From JAWSUT01 sp033549345 (GTDB lineage Bacteria; Bacillota; Dethiobacteria; Dethiobacterales; Dethiobacteraceae): a stretch of DNA of 51,225 nt. A program made the position numbers and the translations under genes. Numbering within the stretch: the stretch's first letter is position 1; each line of letters starts with the position of its first letter. The stretch spans positions 1 to 51,225 of the forward strand of contig JAWSUT010000023.1 in the NCBI GenBank assembly GCA_033549345.1, written 5' to 3'. Below the pieces are notes generated by a model that searched no databases, was not told where the DNA came from, and worked only from the letters and a program-made list of their open reading frames with translations. Shown here piece after piece: positions 23,925-32,518 of the stretch.

Positions 23925-24540
23925 CCGCTATGACACCGTTCGCCGTACTGTGCGCGTAAAACTGCCGGTGGGTGCCTGCCGGTTTATCGCCAGTGTCGGC
24001 AGGGTAAACAGCGAGGAGGAGGCAAAAGCTTTTATTGAAGAGGTCTCCGGCGAGTTTAGCGACGCCACACACAATGCTTTCGCCTATAAAGTCGGAGTCG
24101 GCGACGGGGCAGTCTGTCGGCAGAGTGATGCGGCCGAACCGGCCGGGACGGCCGGGGCACCGATGCTGCAGGCTATTGAACATGCGGGGCTGACCAATGT
24201 GGCTGTAGTGGGTACACGCTATTTCGGCGGAGTAAAGTTGGGCATCGGCGGCCTGGTGCGCGCTTATCGCGCCTGTGCCGAGGCGGGCCTTGCCGAAGCC
24301 GGAAAAAAGACGGAAATCTGTTATGAGGCGCTTTGTGTGCAGGTGCCTTATGATGAAATGGGCGCTGTAATGCGTGAACTTGCCGTTGTGGGCGGTGAAG
24401 TGGACAAAATAGACTACACGGCAGACGGAGTGAATGTAATCTGCCGGGTTCCGCTAAATGCGGCTGCTTTGCTCAAAGAGCAGATAGCGGATGTGACACG
24501 GGGCAAGGCCAAGGTGGAATTTGGCCATACTAAGCGGTAG
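23917..24540 (+). CDS. YigZ/IMPACT family protein
   Basis: A 207-residue two-domain protein: the UPF0029/IMPACT domain (CRFIASVGRVNSEEEAKAFIEEV, then DGAVCRQSDAAEPAGTAGAPML and VVGTRYFGGVKLGIGGLVRAY) and a C-terminal ferredoxin-like DUF1949 domain. Bacterial members are thought to bind nucleic acid or ribosomes, but their role is not settled. The ATG at 23917 is the first in-frame start that keeps the whole conserved domain; the track of frame continues upstream into rarA and is not part of the gene. A ribosome site is provided by GGTGACGGTG inside rarA. Confidence 0.88.
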   Translation: MNDRYDTVRRTVRVKLPVGACRFIASVGRVNSEEEAKAFIEEVSGEFSDATHNAFAYKVGVGDGAVCRQSDAAEPAGTAGAPMLQAIEHAGLTNVAVVGTRYFGGVKLGIGGLVRAYRACAEAGLAEAGKKTEICYEALCVQVPYDEMGAVMRELAVVGGEVDKIDYTADGVNVICRVPLNAAALLKEQIADVTRGKAKVEFGHTKR

Positions 24541-24562
24541 TGCCTTTCTTGGAGGGAAACAG

Positions 24563-25684
24563 ATGAAGCTGGAAATAAACAAACGGGTGCTGGTGGCCAT
24601 GAGCGGCGGCGTGGACAGTTCACTGACGGCGGCGCTGTTAAAAGACCAGGGTTATGATGCCATCGGCGTGACAATGCGCCTGTGGGTTTCGCCTGACTTT
24701 GAGGATGAAGCCAAACATTCGGGCCGGGGCTGCTGTGCACTGTCTGCTGTGGATGATGCCCGCCGGGTGGCCGATACCATGGGTATGCCCTATTATGTAT
24801 TAAACTTTAAAGAACCGTTTCGGGAAAAGGTCGTGGACTATTTTGTGGAAGAATACCGGCTTGGACGCACCCCCAATCCCTGCATTGCCTGCAATCGCCA
24901 CATGAAGTTCGACCTGCTGCTGAAAAAAGCGCTGGAACTGGAAGCCTGGTATATTGCCACCGGACACTACGCCCGGATAGAATTTGACGATTCACGCGGC
25001 CGTTACCTGCTGAAAAAAGCGGTGGACGCCGGTAAAGACCAGACCTACACGCTCTACAATCTTTCACAGGAACAGCTGGCGCATACACTTTTTCCGCTGG
25101 GCGGCTACTTAAAAAGCGAAGTGCGGGAAATGGCGGCTAAATACGGGCTGGTGTCTGTGGCCGATAAACCCGACAGCCAGGAAATCTGTTTTATTCCCGA
25201 CGATGATTACAAGCGGTTTCTGCGGGAAGAAACCGATGTAGAGCAAAAGCCCGGCCCGATCCTGGATGTGCACGGCACATACCTGGGAGAGCATCGTGGC
25301 CTTGTTAATTACACCGTGGGCCAGCGTAAAGGCCTGGGGCTGGCAGCAGGCAGACCGCTTTATGTCATAGAGCTTGATATGACAAAGAATACTCTGATTG
25401 TGGGCGACGATCGGGATGTTTTCTTCCGGGCACTGGAAGCGGACGATTTGAATTTTATTCAGATTGCGTCCCTTGACGGACCCATGGATGTGACGGTAAA
25501 AATCCGCTACCATGCCAAAGAAGTGCCCGCTGTGCTTTCCCCGCTGCCCGACGGGCGGGCCCGGCTGGAATTTGCAGAACCGGAACGGGCTGTAACACCG
25601 GGTCAGTCGGTTGTGTTTTATGACGGAGATGACGTTGTCGGCGGCGGTATCATTCAAAAAGGCATACGTTGGAAAAGAGGCTGA
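24563..25684 (+). CDS. mnmA: tRNA-specific 2-thiouridylase MnmA
   Basis: Thiolates U34 of Lys, Glu and Gln tRNAs. The 373-residue protein shows the PP-loop VAMSGGVDSSL (residues 11-21), the first catalytic Cys in TPNPCIACN (Cys107), the second in DSQEICFIPDDD (Cys209) and the YTVGQRKGLG central motif. Both catalytic Cys are present. ATG 24563 follows GGAGGGAAAC by 2-8 bases. Sulfur is normally delivered by a dedicated cysteine desulfurase; the desulfurase in this window (48313) lies 23 kb away and is of another subgroup. The stop is 4 bases before cinA. Confidence 0.97.
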   Translation: MKLEINKRVLVAMSGGVDSSLTAALLKDQGYDAIGVTMRLWVSPDFEDEAKHSGRGCCALSAVDDARRVADTMGMPYYVLNFKEPFREKVVDYFVEEYRLGRTPNPCIACNRHMKFDLLLKKALELEAWYIATGHYARIEFDDSRGRYLLKKAVDAGKDQTYTLYNLSQEQLAHTLFPLGGYLKSEVREMAAKYGLVSVADKPDSQEICFIPDDDYKRFLREETDVEQKPGPILDVHGTYLGEHRGLVNYTVGQRKGLGLAAGRPLYVIELDMTKNTLIVGDDRDVFFRALEADDLNFIQIASLDGPMDVTVKIRYHAKEVPAVLSPLPDGRARLEFAEPERAVTPGQSVVFYDGDDVVGGGIIQKGIRWKRG

Positions 25685-25688
25685 AAAG

Positions 25689-26930
25689 ATGAGAGCAGAG
25701 ATTATCGCGGTTGGCACAGAGCTGCTGTTGGGACAGATCAGTAATACAAATGCACGTTTTCTGTCGGAGAAACTGGCCGAAACAGGTATTGATGTCTACT
25801 GGCATACGGTAGTCGGCGATAATGCCGGCCGGGTGAAAGAGGCTCTGCAGCGGGCGCTGACACGGGCGGAAATTATTCTTTTTAGCGGCGGCCTGGGACC
25901 CACCATGGACGATTTAACCAAAGAAACTGTGGCCCAAGAGCTGGGGTTACCCCTGGAAAAACATGCGGCATGGGAAGAGCATATGGCCGGCCTGTTTGCC
26001 AAAATGGGGCGTACAATGACCGACAATAACCGAAAACAGGCGCTGCTGCCCGCAGGAGCCCGCCTGATAGAAAACGATCACGGGACCGCACCGGGAATCT
26101 ATCTGGAACATGAGGGCAAAGTGATTGTGCTGATGCCGGGGCCGCCGCGCGAGTTGGAGCCCATGTTTGCCGAAAAGGTTCTGCCTCTGTTGGTCCGGGG
26201 TGAGGGACGGGTTATTGTGTCCCGGGTTTTAAAAGTAGTTGGGCTCGGTGAATCGGCCATGGAAGAAAAAATTGCCGACCTGATGGTCAGCCAGACCAAC
26301 CCCACAATCGCACCGCTGGCCAAATATTCAGAGGTTCATCTCAGGCTGACGGCAGGTGCAGCAAGTGTTCCCGAGGCAAACGAACTGCTGGACAAAACGG
26401 AAGAAAAACTGCTTGAACGCCTGGAAACAGCTGTATTTGGGCGCGACTCGGAAACCATGGTGGATGTGGTAGCAAAACTGCTTTTGGAGAAAAAGATGAC
26501 GCTGGCCACAGCCGAATCGTGTACCGGCGGGCTGTTGGCGCATATGCTGACCAATGTGTCGGGTAGTTCGGGATATTTTCTGCAGGGCCTGGTCACATAC
26601 AGTAACCGCGCCAAAACAGATACACTGGGAGTGAAACCTTCAGTCATCCGGGCCTATGGTGCCGTATCTGACGAGGTGGCACGCGCCATGGCCGAAAATA
26701 TTCGCAAGCTGGCCTCAAGCAATCTGGGCATCGGCATTACCGGAATTGCCGGTCCCGTTGGAGGCACGGACGACAAACCGGTGGGACTGGTTTTTATTGC
26801 GCTGGCCACACCGGAGGGCATCACCTGTCGCAGGTTTAATTTCTTCGGCAATCGGGAGACTATAAAGGAACGGGCGATGATGACAGCACTGAACATGATT
26901 CGCCTGTATCTTTTACAACCAGCCGGGTGA
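25689..26930 (+). CDS. cinA: CinA, competence/damage-inducible protein (NMN deamidase)
   Basis: A 413-residue two-domain protein. The N-terminal half is the MoaB-like domain (MRAEIIAVGTELLLGQISNTN, SGGLGPTMDDLTKE, GPPRELEPM), linked to ADP-ribose pyrophosphatase activity. The C-terminal PncC domain (ATAESCTGGLLAHMLTNVSGSSGYF and GIGITGIAGPVGG) deamidates nicotinamide mononucleotide. It lies upstream of recA as in many Firmicutes, here with two genes in between. ATG 25689 is the first start after mnmA and gives the canonical N-terminus. Confidence 0.96.
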   Translation: MRAEIIAVGTELLLGQISNTNARFLSEKLAETGIDVYWHTVVGDNAGRVKEALQRALTRAEIILFSGGLGPTMDDLTKETVAQELGLPLEKHAAWEEHMAGLFAKMGRTMTDNNRKQALLPAGARLIENDHGTAPGIYLEHEGKVIVLMPGPPRELEPMFAEKVLPLLVRGEGRVIVSRVLKVVGLGESAMEEKIADLMVSQTNPTIAPLAKYSEVHLRLTAGAASVPEANELLDKTEEKLLERLETAVFGRDSETMVDVVAKLLLEKKMTLATAESCTGGLLAHMLTNVSGSSGYFLQGLVTYSNRAKTDTLGVKPSVIRAYGAVSDEVARAMAENIRKLASSNLGIGITGIAGPVGGTDDKPVGLVFIALATPEGITCRRFNFFGNRETIKERAMMTALNMIRLYLLQPAG

Positions 26931-26934
26931 TCTT

Positions 26935-28359
26935 TTGTCTGAACGAAAAAAAATGTTTGCTCTTGTAATACTGGCTGTGATTGGTATGCTGGTGTTTGTC
27001 AGCCTGCTGGGCAGCTATACAACTACGCTTGACGCCTTTGAGATGCGTATGGAACTGATGATTTTTGACTCCGGTTTCACGGAGCTGGCCCTGCCGCCGC
27101 TGGGTAAGGTACGCGCCAGGACCCATGCGCCGCCGCTTATGCTGCGCGTCACGCTGACCAACATTAATCTGGATCAGCTCCAGGTTTTGCTTGATAAAGT
27201 GGAAGATGAGAAATTTCTGGACGGCCTGAGAGACGCATCCCGCAGACAAATTAATGTTTTTCTGCTGCGGCTGCTTGTACTGGCGTTTCTCGGCGGGCTG
27301 GCCGGGCCTTTTCTTTTTGGAGAAAGGGAAAGAAAGCGTCTGCTTGCTGCCGGCCTGATAGGTATGCTCCTGCTGGGTACTTTGCTGACTGCTTCCTACG
27401 TAACTTACGACCCACTGGCTTTTCTTAATCCGGAATTTGAAGGGATCCTTCAGGCTGCGCCCTGGATGTTTGGCTTGCTGGAGGAGACACTCGTTAAAGT
27501 CCGTTCTCTGGGCGAGCAGCTCGGCCTGATTGCGACCAATATCAGTGTTCTCTTTGAGCAGGTGGAACAGTTGGAACCCGGAGGTACCGTGGAGGGTGAG
27601 CTGAAGGTTGCGCATGTTTCGGATTTACACAATAATCCGGCGGGCATGGATTTTTTACGTCAGGTTGTCCGCACTTTTGGTGTGCATCTTGTGATTGATA
27701 CCGGGGATATCACCGACTTTGGAACGGAAATTGAGGCAGGCCTGGCCGCCCCTATTGAAGAATTTGATATTCCTTATATTTTTGTGCCCGGCAACCACGA
27801 CTCACCCGATGTGGTAGCCCGTATGAAAAGTTTTGCCAATGTACTTGTCCTGGAAGAGGGCATTGTTGACGTTTTCGGGCTGCGCATTGCAGGCATCGCC
27901 GACCCCTCTTCGCGGGACACCGGCATGGTTGTCGCCGCCGATTATATTCTTGAGGACTATGCCGCGCGACTGGAGCGTGTGCTAAATGAAGCCGAAGACG
28001 TTCCCCATATAGTGGCAGTCCATCATCCCCGCATCGCCGGACACTTTATGGACCGCGTACGTGTTGTCCTGACCGGGCATACTCATCGTTTAGGCATCAC
28101 GGAGAGTAGCGAGTCGGTGATGATTAATGCCGGCACAACCGGTGCCTCCGGTATTCGTGGACTACAGACAAACCAGGAAACGCCGTTTTCACTGGTTCTG
28201 CTACATTTTGGCAGGCAGGCGGACGGTGAATTTTATCTCAAAGCAACCGATATTATTAAGGTTTTTCAGCTGCAAAGCGGTTTTTTACTGGAACGGCGAC
28301 TCTTTGGCACTGTGGCCCAAGAGCGGGAAATCAGTGAACTCGAATACAGTGAGGAATAA
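26935..28359 (+). CDS. Membrane-anchored calcineurin-like phosphoesterase
   Basis: A 474-residue protein with a membrane part (segments at about residues 7-24, 103-120 and 133-153) and a C-terminal metallophosphoesterase domain: VAHVSDLHNN (about 223-232), VIDTGDITDF, FVPGNHDSP and VVLTGHTHR, the complete set of metal ligands. The substrate is unknown. The TTG at 26935, 4 bases after cinA, or the ATG at 26953 could start it; neither has a good ribosome site, so translation probably depends on coupling to cinA. The regions before the domain (MELMIFDSGF and the Leu-rich stretch) are not recognised. Confidence 0.82.
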   Translation: MSERKKMFALVILAVIGMLVFVSLLGSYTTTLDAFEMRMELMIFDSGFTELALPPLGKVRARTHAPPLMLRVTLTNINLDQLQVLLDKVEDEKFLDGLRDASRRQINVFLLRLLVLAFLGGLAGPFLFGERERKRLLAAGLIGMLLLGTLLTASYVTYDPLAFLNPEFEGILQAAPWMFGLLEETLVKVRSLGEQLGLIATNISVLFEQVEQLEPGGTVEGELKVAHVSDLHNNPAGMDFLRQVVRTFGVHLVIDTGDITDFGTEIEAGLAAPIEEFDIPYIFVPGNHDSPDVVARMKSFANVLVLEEGIVDVFGLRIAGIADPSSRDTGMVVAADYILEDYAARLERVLNEAEDVPHIVAVHHPRIAGHFMDRVRVVLTGHTHRLGITESSESVMINAGTTGASGIRGLQTNQETPFSLVLLHFGRQADGEFYLKATDIIKVFQLQSGFLLERRLFGTVAQEREISELEYSEE

Positions 28360-28387
28360 TCCTGTCTTGCAGGCAGGATTTTGTTTT
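28357..28387 (+). terminator. Terminator after the phosphoesterase gene
   Basis: AATCCTG (28358-28364) pairs with CAGGATT (28374-28380), followed by TTGTTTTTT. The stop codon lies in the left arm. Confidence 0.75.
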
Positions 28388-28426
28388 TTCCGGAACGAAG
28401 AAGACTACGCCGGGAAGGGTGTGTTT

Positions 28427-28975
28427 ATGCCAAGACTATTTTTTGCGGTGGAACTGCCGCCCGCTGTAAAAGAATCCGTGTTGGACCTGCGTCAGTATGT
28501 ACAGGCAAAACCACACGCCGTCAAATGGGTGGCGCAAAAAAATCTGCACCTTACCCTGCTCTTTATCGGCGAAGTGCAGGAAGACAAGCTGCCGCAGCTT
28601 TTGGACTCAGCAAACAGGGCAGCAAAACGATGCCGTCCATTTGACCTGGCAATCCAAGGCACAGGAGTTTTTCCCGGTCCTGCCAGGCCGCGTATACTCT
28701 GGGCCGGCGTTGCCGCCGGCGCTTTGCAGCTGACGATTCTTGCCGATGAGTTGTCCGCAGTGCTGGGGATTGCACAGGATAAAGCGTATACTCCGCACCT
28801 GACGCTGGGTCGGATACGTGAGGGCCACCGCATTGATACAAGCGTCTTTCTGCGCCGGGGAGCGTCTTTCAGGGCAGATACAATTCAAATTGACAGTTTT
28901 TGTTGCCTGGAAAGCACACTGACGCCGCAGGGGCCGGTATACAAACCTCTCCGAAAATTTTCTCTGCAAGATTAA
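28427..28975 (+). CDS. thpR: RNA 2',3'-cyclic phosphodiesterase
   Basis: A 182-residue 2H phosphoesterase (LigT/ThpR family) that opens 2',3'-cyclic phosphate ends of RNA. Both catalytic HxT motifs are present, HLTL at residues 41-44 and HLTL at 124-127, at normal spacing; the N-terminus MPRLFFAVELPP is typical. ATG 28427 lies after GGGAAGGGTG; a much longer reading from 28127 overlaps the preceding gene and is rejected. It precedes recA, as in other Clostridia. Confidence 0.95.
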   Translation: MPRLFFAVELPPAVKESVLDLRQYVQAKPHAVKWVAQKNLHLTLLFIGEVQEDKLPQLLDSANRAAKRCRPFDLAIQGTGVFPGPARPRILWAGVAAGALQLTILADELSAVLGIAQDKAYTPHLTLGRIREGHRIDTSVFLRRGASFRADTIQIDSFCCLESTLTPQGPVYKPLRKFSLQD

Positions 28976-29035
28976 AATATTTTTTTAGTAACAGGCAGGA
29001 TTTTCTTTTTCCCGGGCGAAATATACAGTCATGGG

Positions 29036-29047
29036 GAACAAATGTTT
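29036..29047 (+). promoter_or_regulatory. SOS (LexA) box-like site of recA
   Basis: GAAC-AAAT-GTTT at 29036-29047 differs by one base from the Firmicutes LexA consensus GAACN4GTTC. It lies directly before the recA ribosome site (GGAGGAGG, 29049-29056), where LexA would block early transcription. A TATACA at about 29022-29027 could be the -10 element. Confidence 0.5.
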
Positions 29048-29062
29048 GGAGGAGGAAGGCAA

Positions 29063-30091
29063 ATGATGGAAAAACAAAAAGCCCTGGAAATGGCTTTGAT
29101 GCAGATTGAAAAGCAGTTTGGCAAAGGTTCTGTGATGAAACTGGGAGATTCGCCGGGACGTATGAATTTGTCGATCATTCCCAGCGGTTCACTGGCGCTG
29201 GATATTGCACTGGGAGTGGGAGGTTTCCCCCGGGGACGCGTAATCGAAATTTACGGTCCGGAATCTTCCGGTAAAACCACGGTGGCGCTGCATGCCATCG
29301 CTGAAGCGCAAAAAACAGGGGGATTTGCGGCATTTATTGATGCTGAACACGCTCTGGACCCGGTGTATGCGCAGAGGCTGGGTGTCAATATTGATGAGCT
29401 GCTTGTTTCACAGCCCGATACCGGCGAACAGGCACTGGAAATCGCCGAGTCACTGGTTCGCAGCGGAGCCATCGATGTGATTGTCATCGACTCGGTGGCA
29501 GCACTGGTTCCCAAAGCGGAAATAGAGGGGGAAATGGGCGATTCACACGTCGGGTTGCAGGCGCGCCTGATGTCCCAGGCACTGCGCAAGCTCTCCGGTG
29601 CCATATCCAAGTCTCACACCACCGCCATCTTTATTAACCAGATCCGTGAAAAGGTGGGCGTTATGTTCGGCAATCCCGAGGTAACACCGGGCGGCCGTGC
29701 GCTTAAATTTTATGCCTCTGTGCGTCTTGACGTACGTCGAATTGAAACACTCAAGCAGGGTAATGACCCGGTGGGCAACCGTACCCGGGCCAAGGTTGTG
29801 AAAAATAAGGTGGCTCCGCCGTTTAAGCAGGCTGAATTTGACATTATATACGGCCAGGGCATTTCCCGTGAAGGGGCTCTGCTCGATTTAGGCTGCGATA
29901 TGGACCTGGTGCAAAAAAGCGGCGCCTGGTTTTCCTTTGGCGAGGACAGGTTGGGCCAGGGCCGTGAAAATGCCCGTCAATTCCTCAAAGAAAACCCGGA
30001 TATCGCCGCAACCATTGAAATGAAAATACGTGAAGCATACGGCCTTGTCGCCGCCGCCCCGGCCGGAGAAAAGAGCGCAGACGAAGCATGA
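29063..30091 (+). CDS. recA: Recombinase RecA
   Basis: DNA-strand exchange protein and co-protease for LexA. The 342-residue product contains Walker A GPESSGKTT (65-73), VIDSVAALVPKAEIEGEMGD, FINQIREKVGVMFGNPEVTPGGRALKF split over loop L2, and a short acidic C-terminus. No intein is present. Two adjacent ATGs (29063 and 29066) are possible, behind GGAGGAGGAAGG. It overlaps recX by 4 bases and has an SOS-box-like site upstream. Confidence 0.98.
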   Translation: MMEKQKALEMALMQIEKQFGKGSVMKLGDSPGRMNLSIIPSGSLALDIALGVGGFPRGRVIEIYGPESSGKTTVALHAIAEAQKTGGFAAFIDAEHALDPVYAQRLGVNIDELLVSQPDTGEQALEIAESLVRSGAIDVIVIDSVAALVPKAEIEGEMGDSHVGLQARLMSQALRKLSGAISKSHTTAIFINQIREKVGVMFGNPEVTPGGRALKFYASVRLDVRRIETLKQGNDPVGNRTRAKVVKNKVAPPFKQAEFDIIYGQGISREGALLDLGCDMDLVQKSGAWFSFGEDRLGQGRENARQFLKENPDIAATIEMKIREAYGLVAAAPAGEKSADEA

Positions 30092-30564
30092 ACGAAGGAA
30101 TGACCCTAAAACGGGCCCGGTCCGCTGCCTATAAAATGTTGGCCGCCCGGGCACGCAGCCGCAGCCAGGTATTTGAGGCTCTGCGCAGAAAAGGGGCGGA
30201 CGAAGAAACGGCAGCCACGGTGTTGACTGAACTGCAGGAAGCCGGCTACGTAGACGATCGCGAATATGCAAAACAGGCAGTCCGGGCAAATATTGAGAAA
30301 AAACCATGCGGTCCGCACTATCTTCGTGCAGTGCTCGCCCGGGCCGGTATTGCAAGAGAACTTACCGAAGAAATCATTCTCGAAACCATACCCCCGGAGA
30401 ATGAATATGCGCTGGCGGTGGAGTTTGTCCGTACTCTGGTCAGGCGCGGAGAAACATCGCCCGCCAAAGCCATGCGGAAGCTGGCAAACCGGGGATTTTC
30501 CGCAACAGTGATTCACCGAGCCGTAGAAGAAGAATTTTGTAAGAATCTTGACATAATGTCCTAA
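30088..30564 (+). CDS. recX: RecA regulator RecX
   Basis: Binds the RecA filament and limits its activity. The 158-residue protein has the three-helix repeats of RecX: AAYKMLAARARSRSQVFEALRRKG, VLTELQEAGYVDDREYAKQAVR and a third at RKLANRGFSATVIHRAVEE. ATGA overlap with recA indicates coupling. The last codons overlap the -35 box (30548) of the promoter that drives the following RNA. Confidence 0.93.
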   Translation: MNEGMTLKRARSAAYKMLAARARSRSQVFEALRRKGADEETAATVLTELQEAGYVDDREYAKQAVRANIEKKPCGPHYLRAVLARAGIARELTEEIILETIPPENEYALAVEFVRTLVRRGETSPAKAMRKLANRGFSATVIHRAVEEEFCKNLDIMS

Positions 30565-30576
30565 AAAAGATACAAT
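30548..30576 (+). promoter_or_regulatory. Strong vegetative promoter at the end of recX
   Basis: A perfect TTGACA (30548-30553), a 17-base spacer and TACAAT (30571-30576) predict transcription from about 30583, just after the recX stop codon. Confidence 0.85.
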
Positions 30577-30582
30577 TTAAGG

Positions 30583-30745
30583 CAGAATCACTATTAGTGT
30601 GGGTCTGCTAAAGAGCGACGGCCAATTAGGCCTCTCATATATATCTTTTACTGGTAAAAAAGCGATAGTTTCCTCTGATTGATCCAGTTAAGATCAGTAT
30701 GCGACTCTTTATAGCTGTGTGCCCACACAGCTTTCTTTATTTTCT
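30583..30745 (+). ncRNA. Candidate structured RNA or leader between recX and rny
   Basis: From the predicted start, the RNA can form a long closing stem: GTGTGGG (30597-30603) with CCCACAC (30722-30728) and TAAAGAG (30609-30615) with CTCTTTA (30705-30711). Inside lie three hairpins: GGCC-AATTA-GGCC (30620-30632), TTTTA-CTGG-TAAAA (30646-30659) and TGATC/GATCA (30680-30696). The right arm of the closing stem is shared with an intrinsic terminator, so the two structures exclude each other, as in riboswitches. It may be a rny leader or a free-standing small RNA. It does not match the 6S, T-box or other families I know. Structures were paired by eye. Confidence 0.55.
30713..30745 (+). terminator. 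Terminator upstream of rny
   Basis: AGCTGTGT (30713-30720) and ACACAGCT (30725-30732) pair around GCCC, followed by TTCTTTATTTTCTT. It stands about 50 bases before the rny start and competes with the closing stem of the upstream RNA. Confidence 0.75.
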
Positions 30746-30793
30746 TAAAAAATGAGTGCTCTAAAAAATGAAGCAAACAGGAGGTGAAAACGT

Positions 30794-32335
30794 TTGAATC
30801 CGATTACTGCAATTGTAATTACGGTTATAACAGCCATTGTGGCTGCTCTCGTTGGATATTTTGCACGAAAGCAAATTGCCGAGAGTAAAATTGGTTCTGC
30901 AGAACAGCAGGCTAAAACCGTTCTCGAGGAAGCCGAGAAACAGGCACAGGCTGCCAAACGGGAAAAGATTATTGAAGCAAAAGAAGAAGTCCATAAGCTG
31001 CGTAAAGACCTGGAACAGGAAAGCCGCGAGAGACGGTCGGAGTTTCAGCGTATGGAGCGGCGCTTGCTGCAAAAGGAAGAGTCTCTTGACAAAAAGACAT
31101 CGTTTATGGAACGCAAAGAAGAAGAATTTAAGCAAAAAGAAGAGGAAATTGGCTCTATTCGTGAAAGAATAGAAGAAACTTTCCGTCAGCAGTTGGCAGA
31201 ACTGGAGCGCCTCTCCGGTATGACAACAGATGAAGCCAAAGAAATTCTGCTCTCCCGTGTCCGGGATGAAGTGAAGCACGAAATGGCCATGATGATTAAG
31301 GATATCGAAGGCCAGGCTAAAGAAGATGCTGAAAAAAAAGCGCGTCATATTATTACGTACGCGATTCAAAAGTTTGCGGCGGATCATGTTTCCGAAACTA
31401 CGGTTTCGGTTGTTTCCCTGCCAAACGACGAAATGAAAGGACGGATTATCGGCCGTGAAGGCCGCAACATCCGCACGCTGGAAACACTGACGGGTATCGA
31501 TCTGATTATTGATGATACACCCGAAGCTGTCATTCTGTCCGGCTTTGACCCCATCCGCCGGGAAACCGCCAGAATAGCACTGGAAAAACTGGTTTCCGAC
31601 GGCCGGATACACCCGGCGCGCATCGAAGAAATGGTGGAGAAAGCCCGCCAGGAAGTGGATGTTCGTATTCGGGAAGAAGGGGAAGCCGCCACATTCGAAT
31701 CCGGAGTTCACGGGATTCATCCGGAACTGGTCAAGCTGCTTGGACGGTTGCGTTACCGCACCAGCTACGGCCAGAACGTACTGAAGCACTCCATCGAAGT
31801 TGCTCATCTGGCAGGCGCTATGGCTGCGGAACTGGGTCTTGATGTGAAGTTTGCCAAACGTGCAGGACTTCTGCACGATATCGGTAAAGCCGTTGATCAC
31901 GAAGTGGAAGGACCGCATGTGACCATAGGCGGTGACTTAGCCAGAAAGTATAAAGAGTCACGTGAAATTGTCAATGCAATAGCTGCTCACCACGGCGATG
32001 AGGAGTTCCTGACACTGGAGGCGGTATTAATTCAGGCTGCCGATGCCGTATCGGCTGCAAGGCCGGGAGCGCGTCGCGAAACACTGGAAGCGTATATTAA
32101 ACGCCTTGAAAAACTTGAAGAAATCGCTGACTCATTTGAAGGTGTGGATAAGGCCTATGCCATTCAGGCCGGCCGTGAAATCCGCATCATGGTCAAGCCC
32201 GACAAAGTAGATGACAGTACCAGTGTTAATATGGCCCGGGAAATTGTTAAAAAGATAGAGGAAGAACTGGAATATCCCGGCCAGATTAAAGTGACAGTCA
32301 TACGGGAAACCCGTGCTGTGGATTACGCAAAGTAA
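30794..32335 (+). CDS. rny: Ribonuclease Y
   Basis: Membrane-anchored endoribonuclease that starts mRNA decay in Firmicutes. The 513 residues contain an N-terminal membrane segment (about 3-22), a long charged coiled coil (30-200), a KH RNA-binding domain (DEMKGRIIGREGRNIRTLETLTG) and an HD hydrolase domain with LLHDIGKAVDHE. The order recA-recX-rny-ymdB-spoVS is conserved in Clostridia. The start is TTG 30794, 8 bases after AGGAGGTG. A long antisense frame over this gene is a shadow of the charged coiled coil. Confidence 0.98.
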   Translation: MNPITAIVITVITAIVAALVGYFARKQIAESKIGSAEQQAKTVLEEAEKQAQAAKREKIIEAKEEVHKLRKDLEQESRERRSEFQRMERRLLQKEESLDKKTSFMERKEEEFKQKEEEIGSIRERIEETFRQQLAELERLSGMTTDEAKEILLSRVRDEVKHEMAMMIKDIEGQAKEDAEKKARHIITYAIQKFAADHVSETTVSVVSLPNDEMKGRIIGREGRNIRTLETLTGIDLIIDDTPEAVILSGFDPIRRETARIALEKLVSDGRIHPARIEEMVEKARQEVDVRIREEGEAATFESGVHGIHPELVKLLGRLRYRTSYGQNVLKHSIEVAHLAGAMAAELGLDVKFAKRAGLLHDIGKAVDHEVEGPHVTIGGDLARKYKESREIVNAIAAHHGDEEFLTLEAVLIQAADAVSAARPGARRETLEAYIKRLEKLEEIADSFEGVDKAYAIQAGREIRIMVKPDKVDDSTSVNMAREIVKKIEEELEYPGQIKVTVIRETRAVDYAK

Positions 32336-32344
32336 ACAGGTTAA

Positions 32345-32384
32345 AAAACAGGCGGCAGTTTTTAGCTCCGCCTGTTTTTATTTT
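32345..32384 (+). terminator. Terminator after rny
   Basis: AAAACAGGCGG (32345-32355) pairs with CCGCCTGTTTT (32368-32378), followed by TATTTTATTT. Confidence 0.9.
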
Positions 32385-32518
32385 ATTTCATTTCCCATTC
32401 CCGCTTGTTCAGGTAAAAATTGCAACCGGTGAAATTATAGGTTAGAGAAGGAATTTGACCTGCCGCTATTGAAATAACAATAACCTATGACCCATTTACT
32501 GCAGAGGAAGTGTTATTA

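Noticed and set aside
28127..28426. N-terminal extension of the thpR frame
   Set aside because: It overlaps the end of the phosphoesterase gene and its terminator, and the family N-terminus begins at 28427.
30583..30745. 6S RNA as an identity for the recX-rny RNA
   Set aside because: The position and promoter would fit, but the pairing shows three separate hairpins inside a closing stem instead of one long rod with a central bubble. I keep it as unassigned.
30761..31918. A 385-residue open frame on the minus strand over rny
   Set aside because: It is antisense to the whole N-terminal half of RNase Y, is rich in Phe and His as expected from the complement of Glu/Lys-rich coiled coil, and has no recognisable domain.
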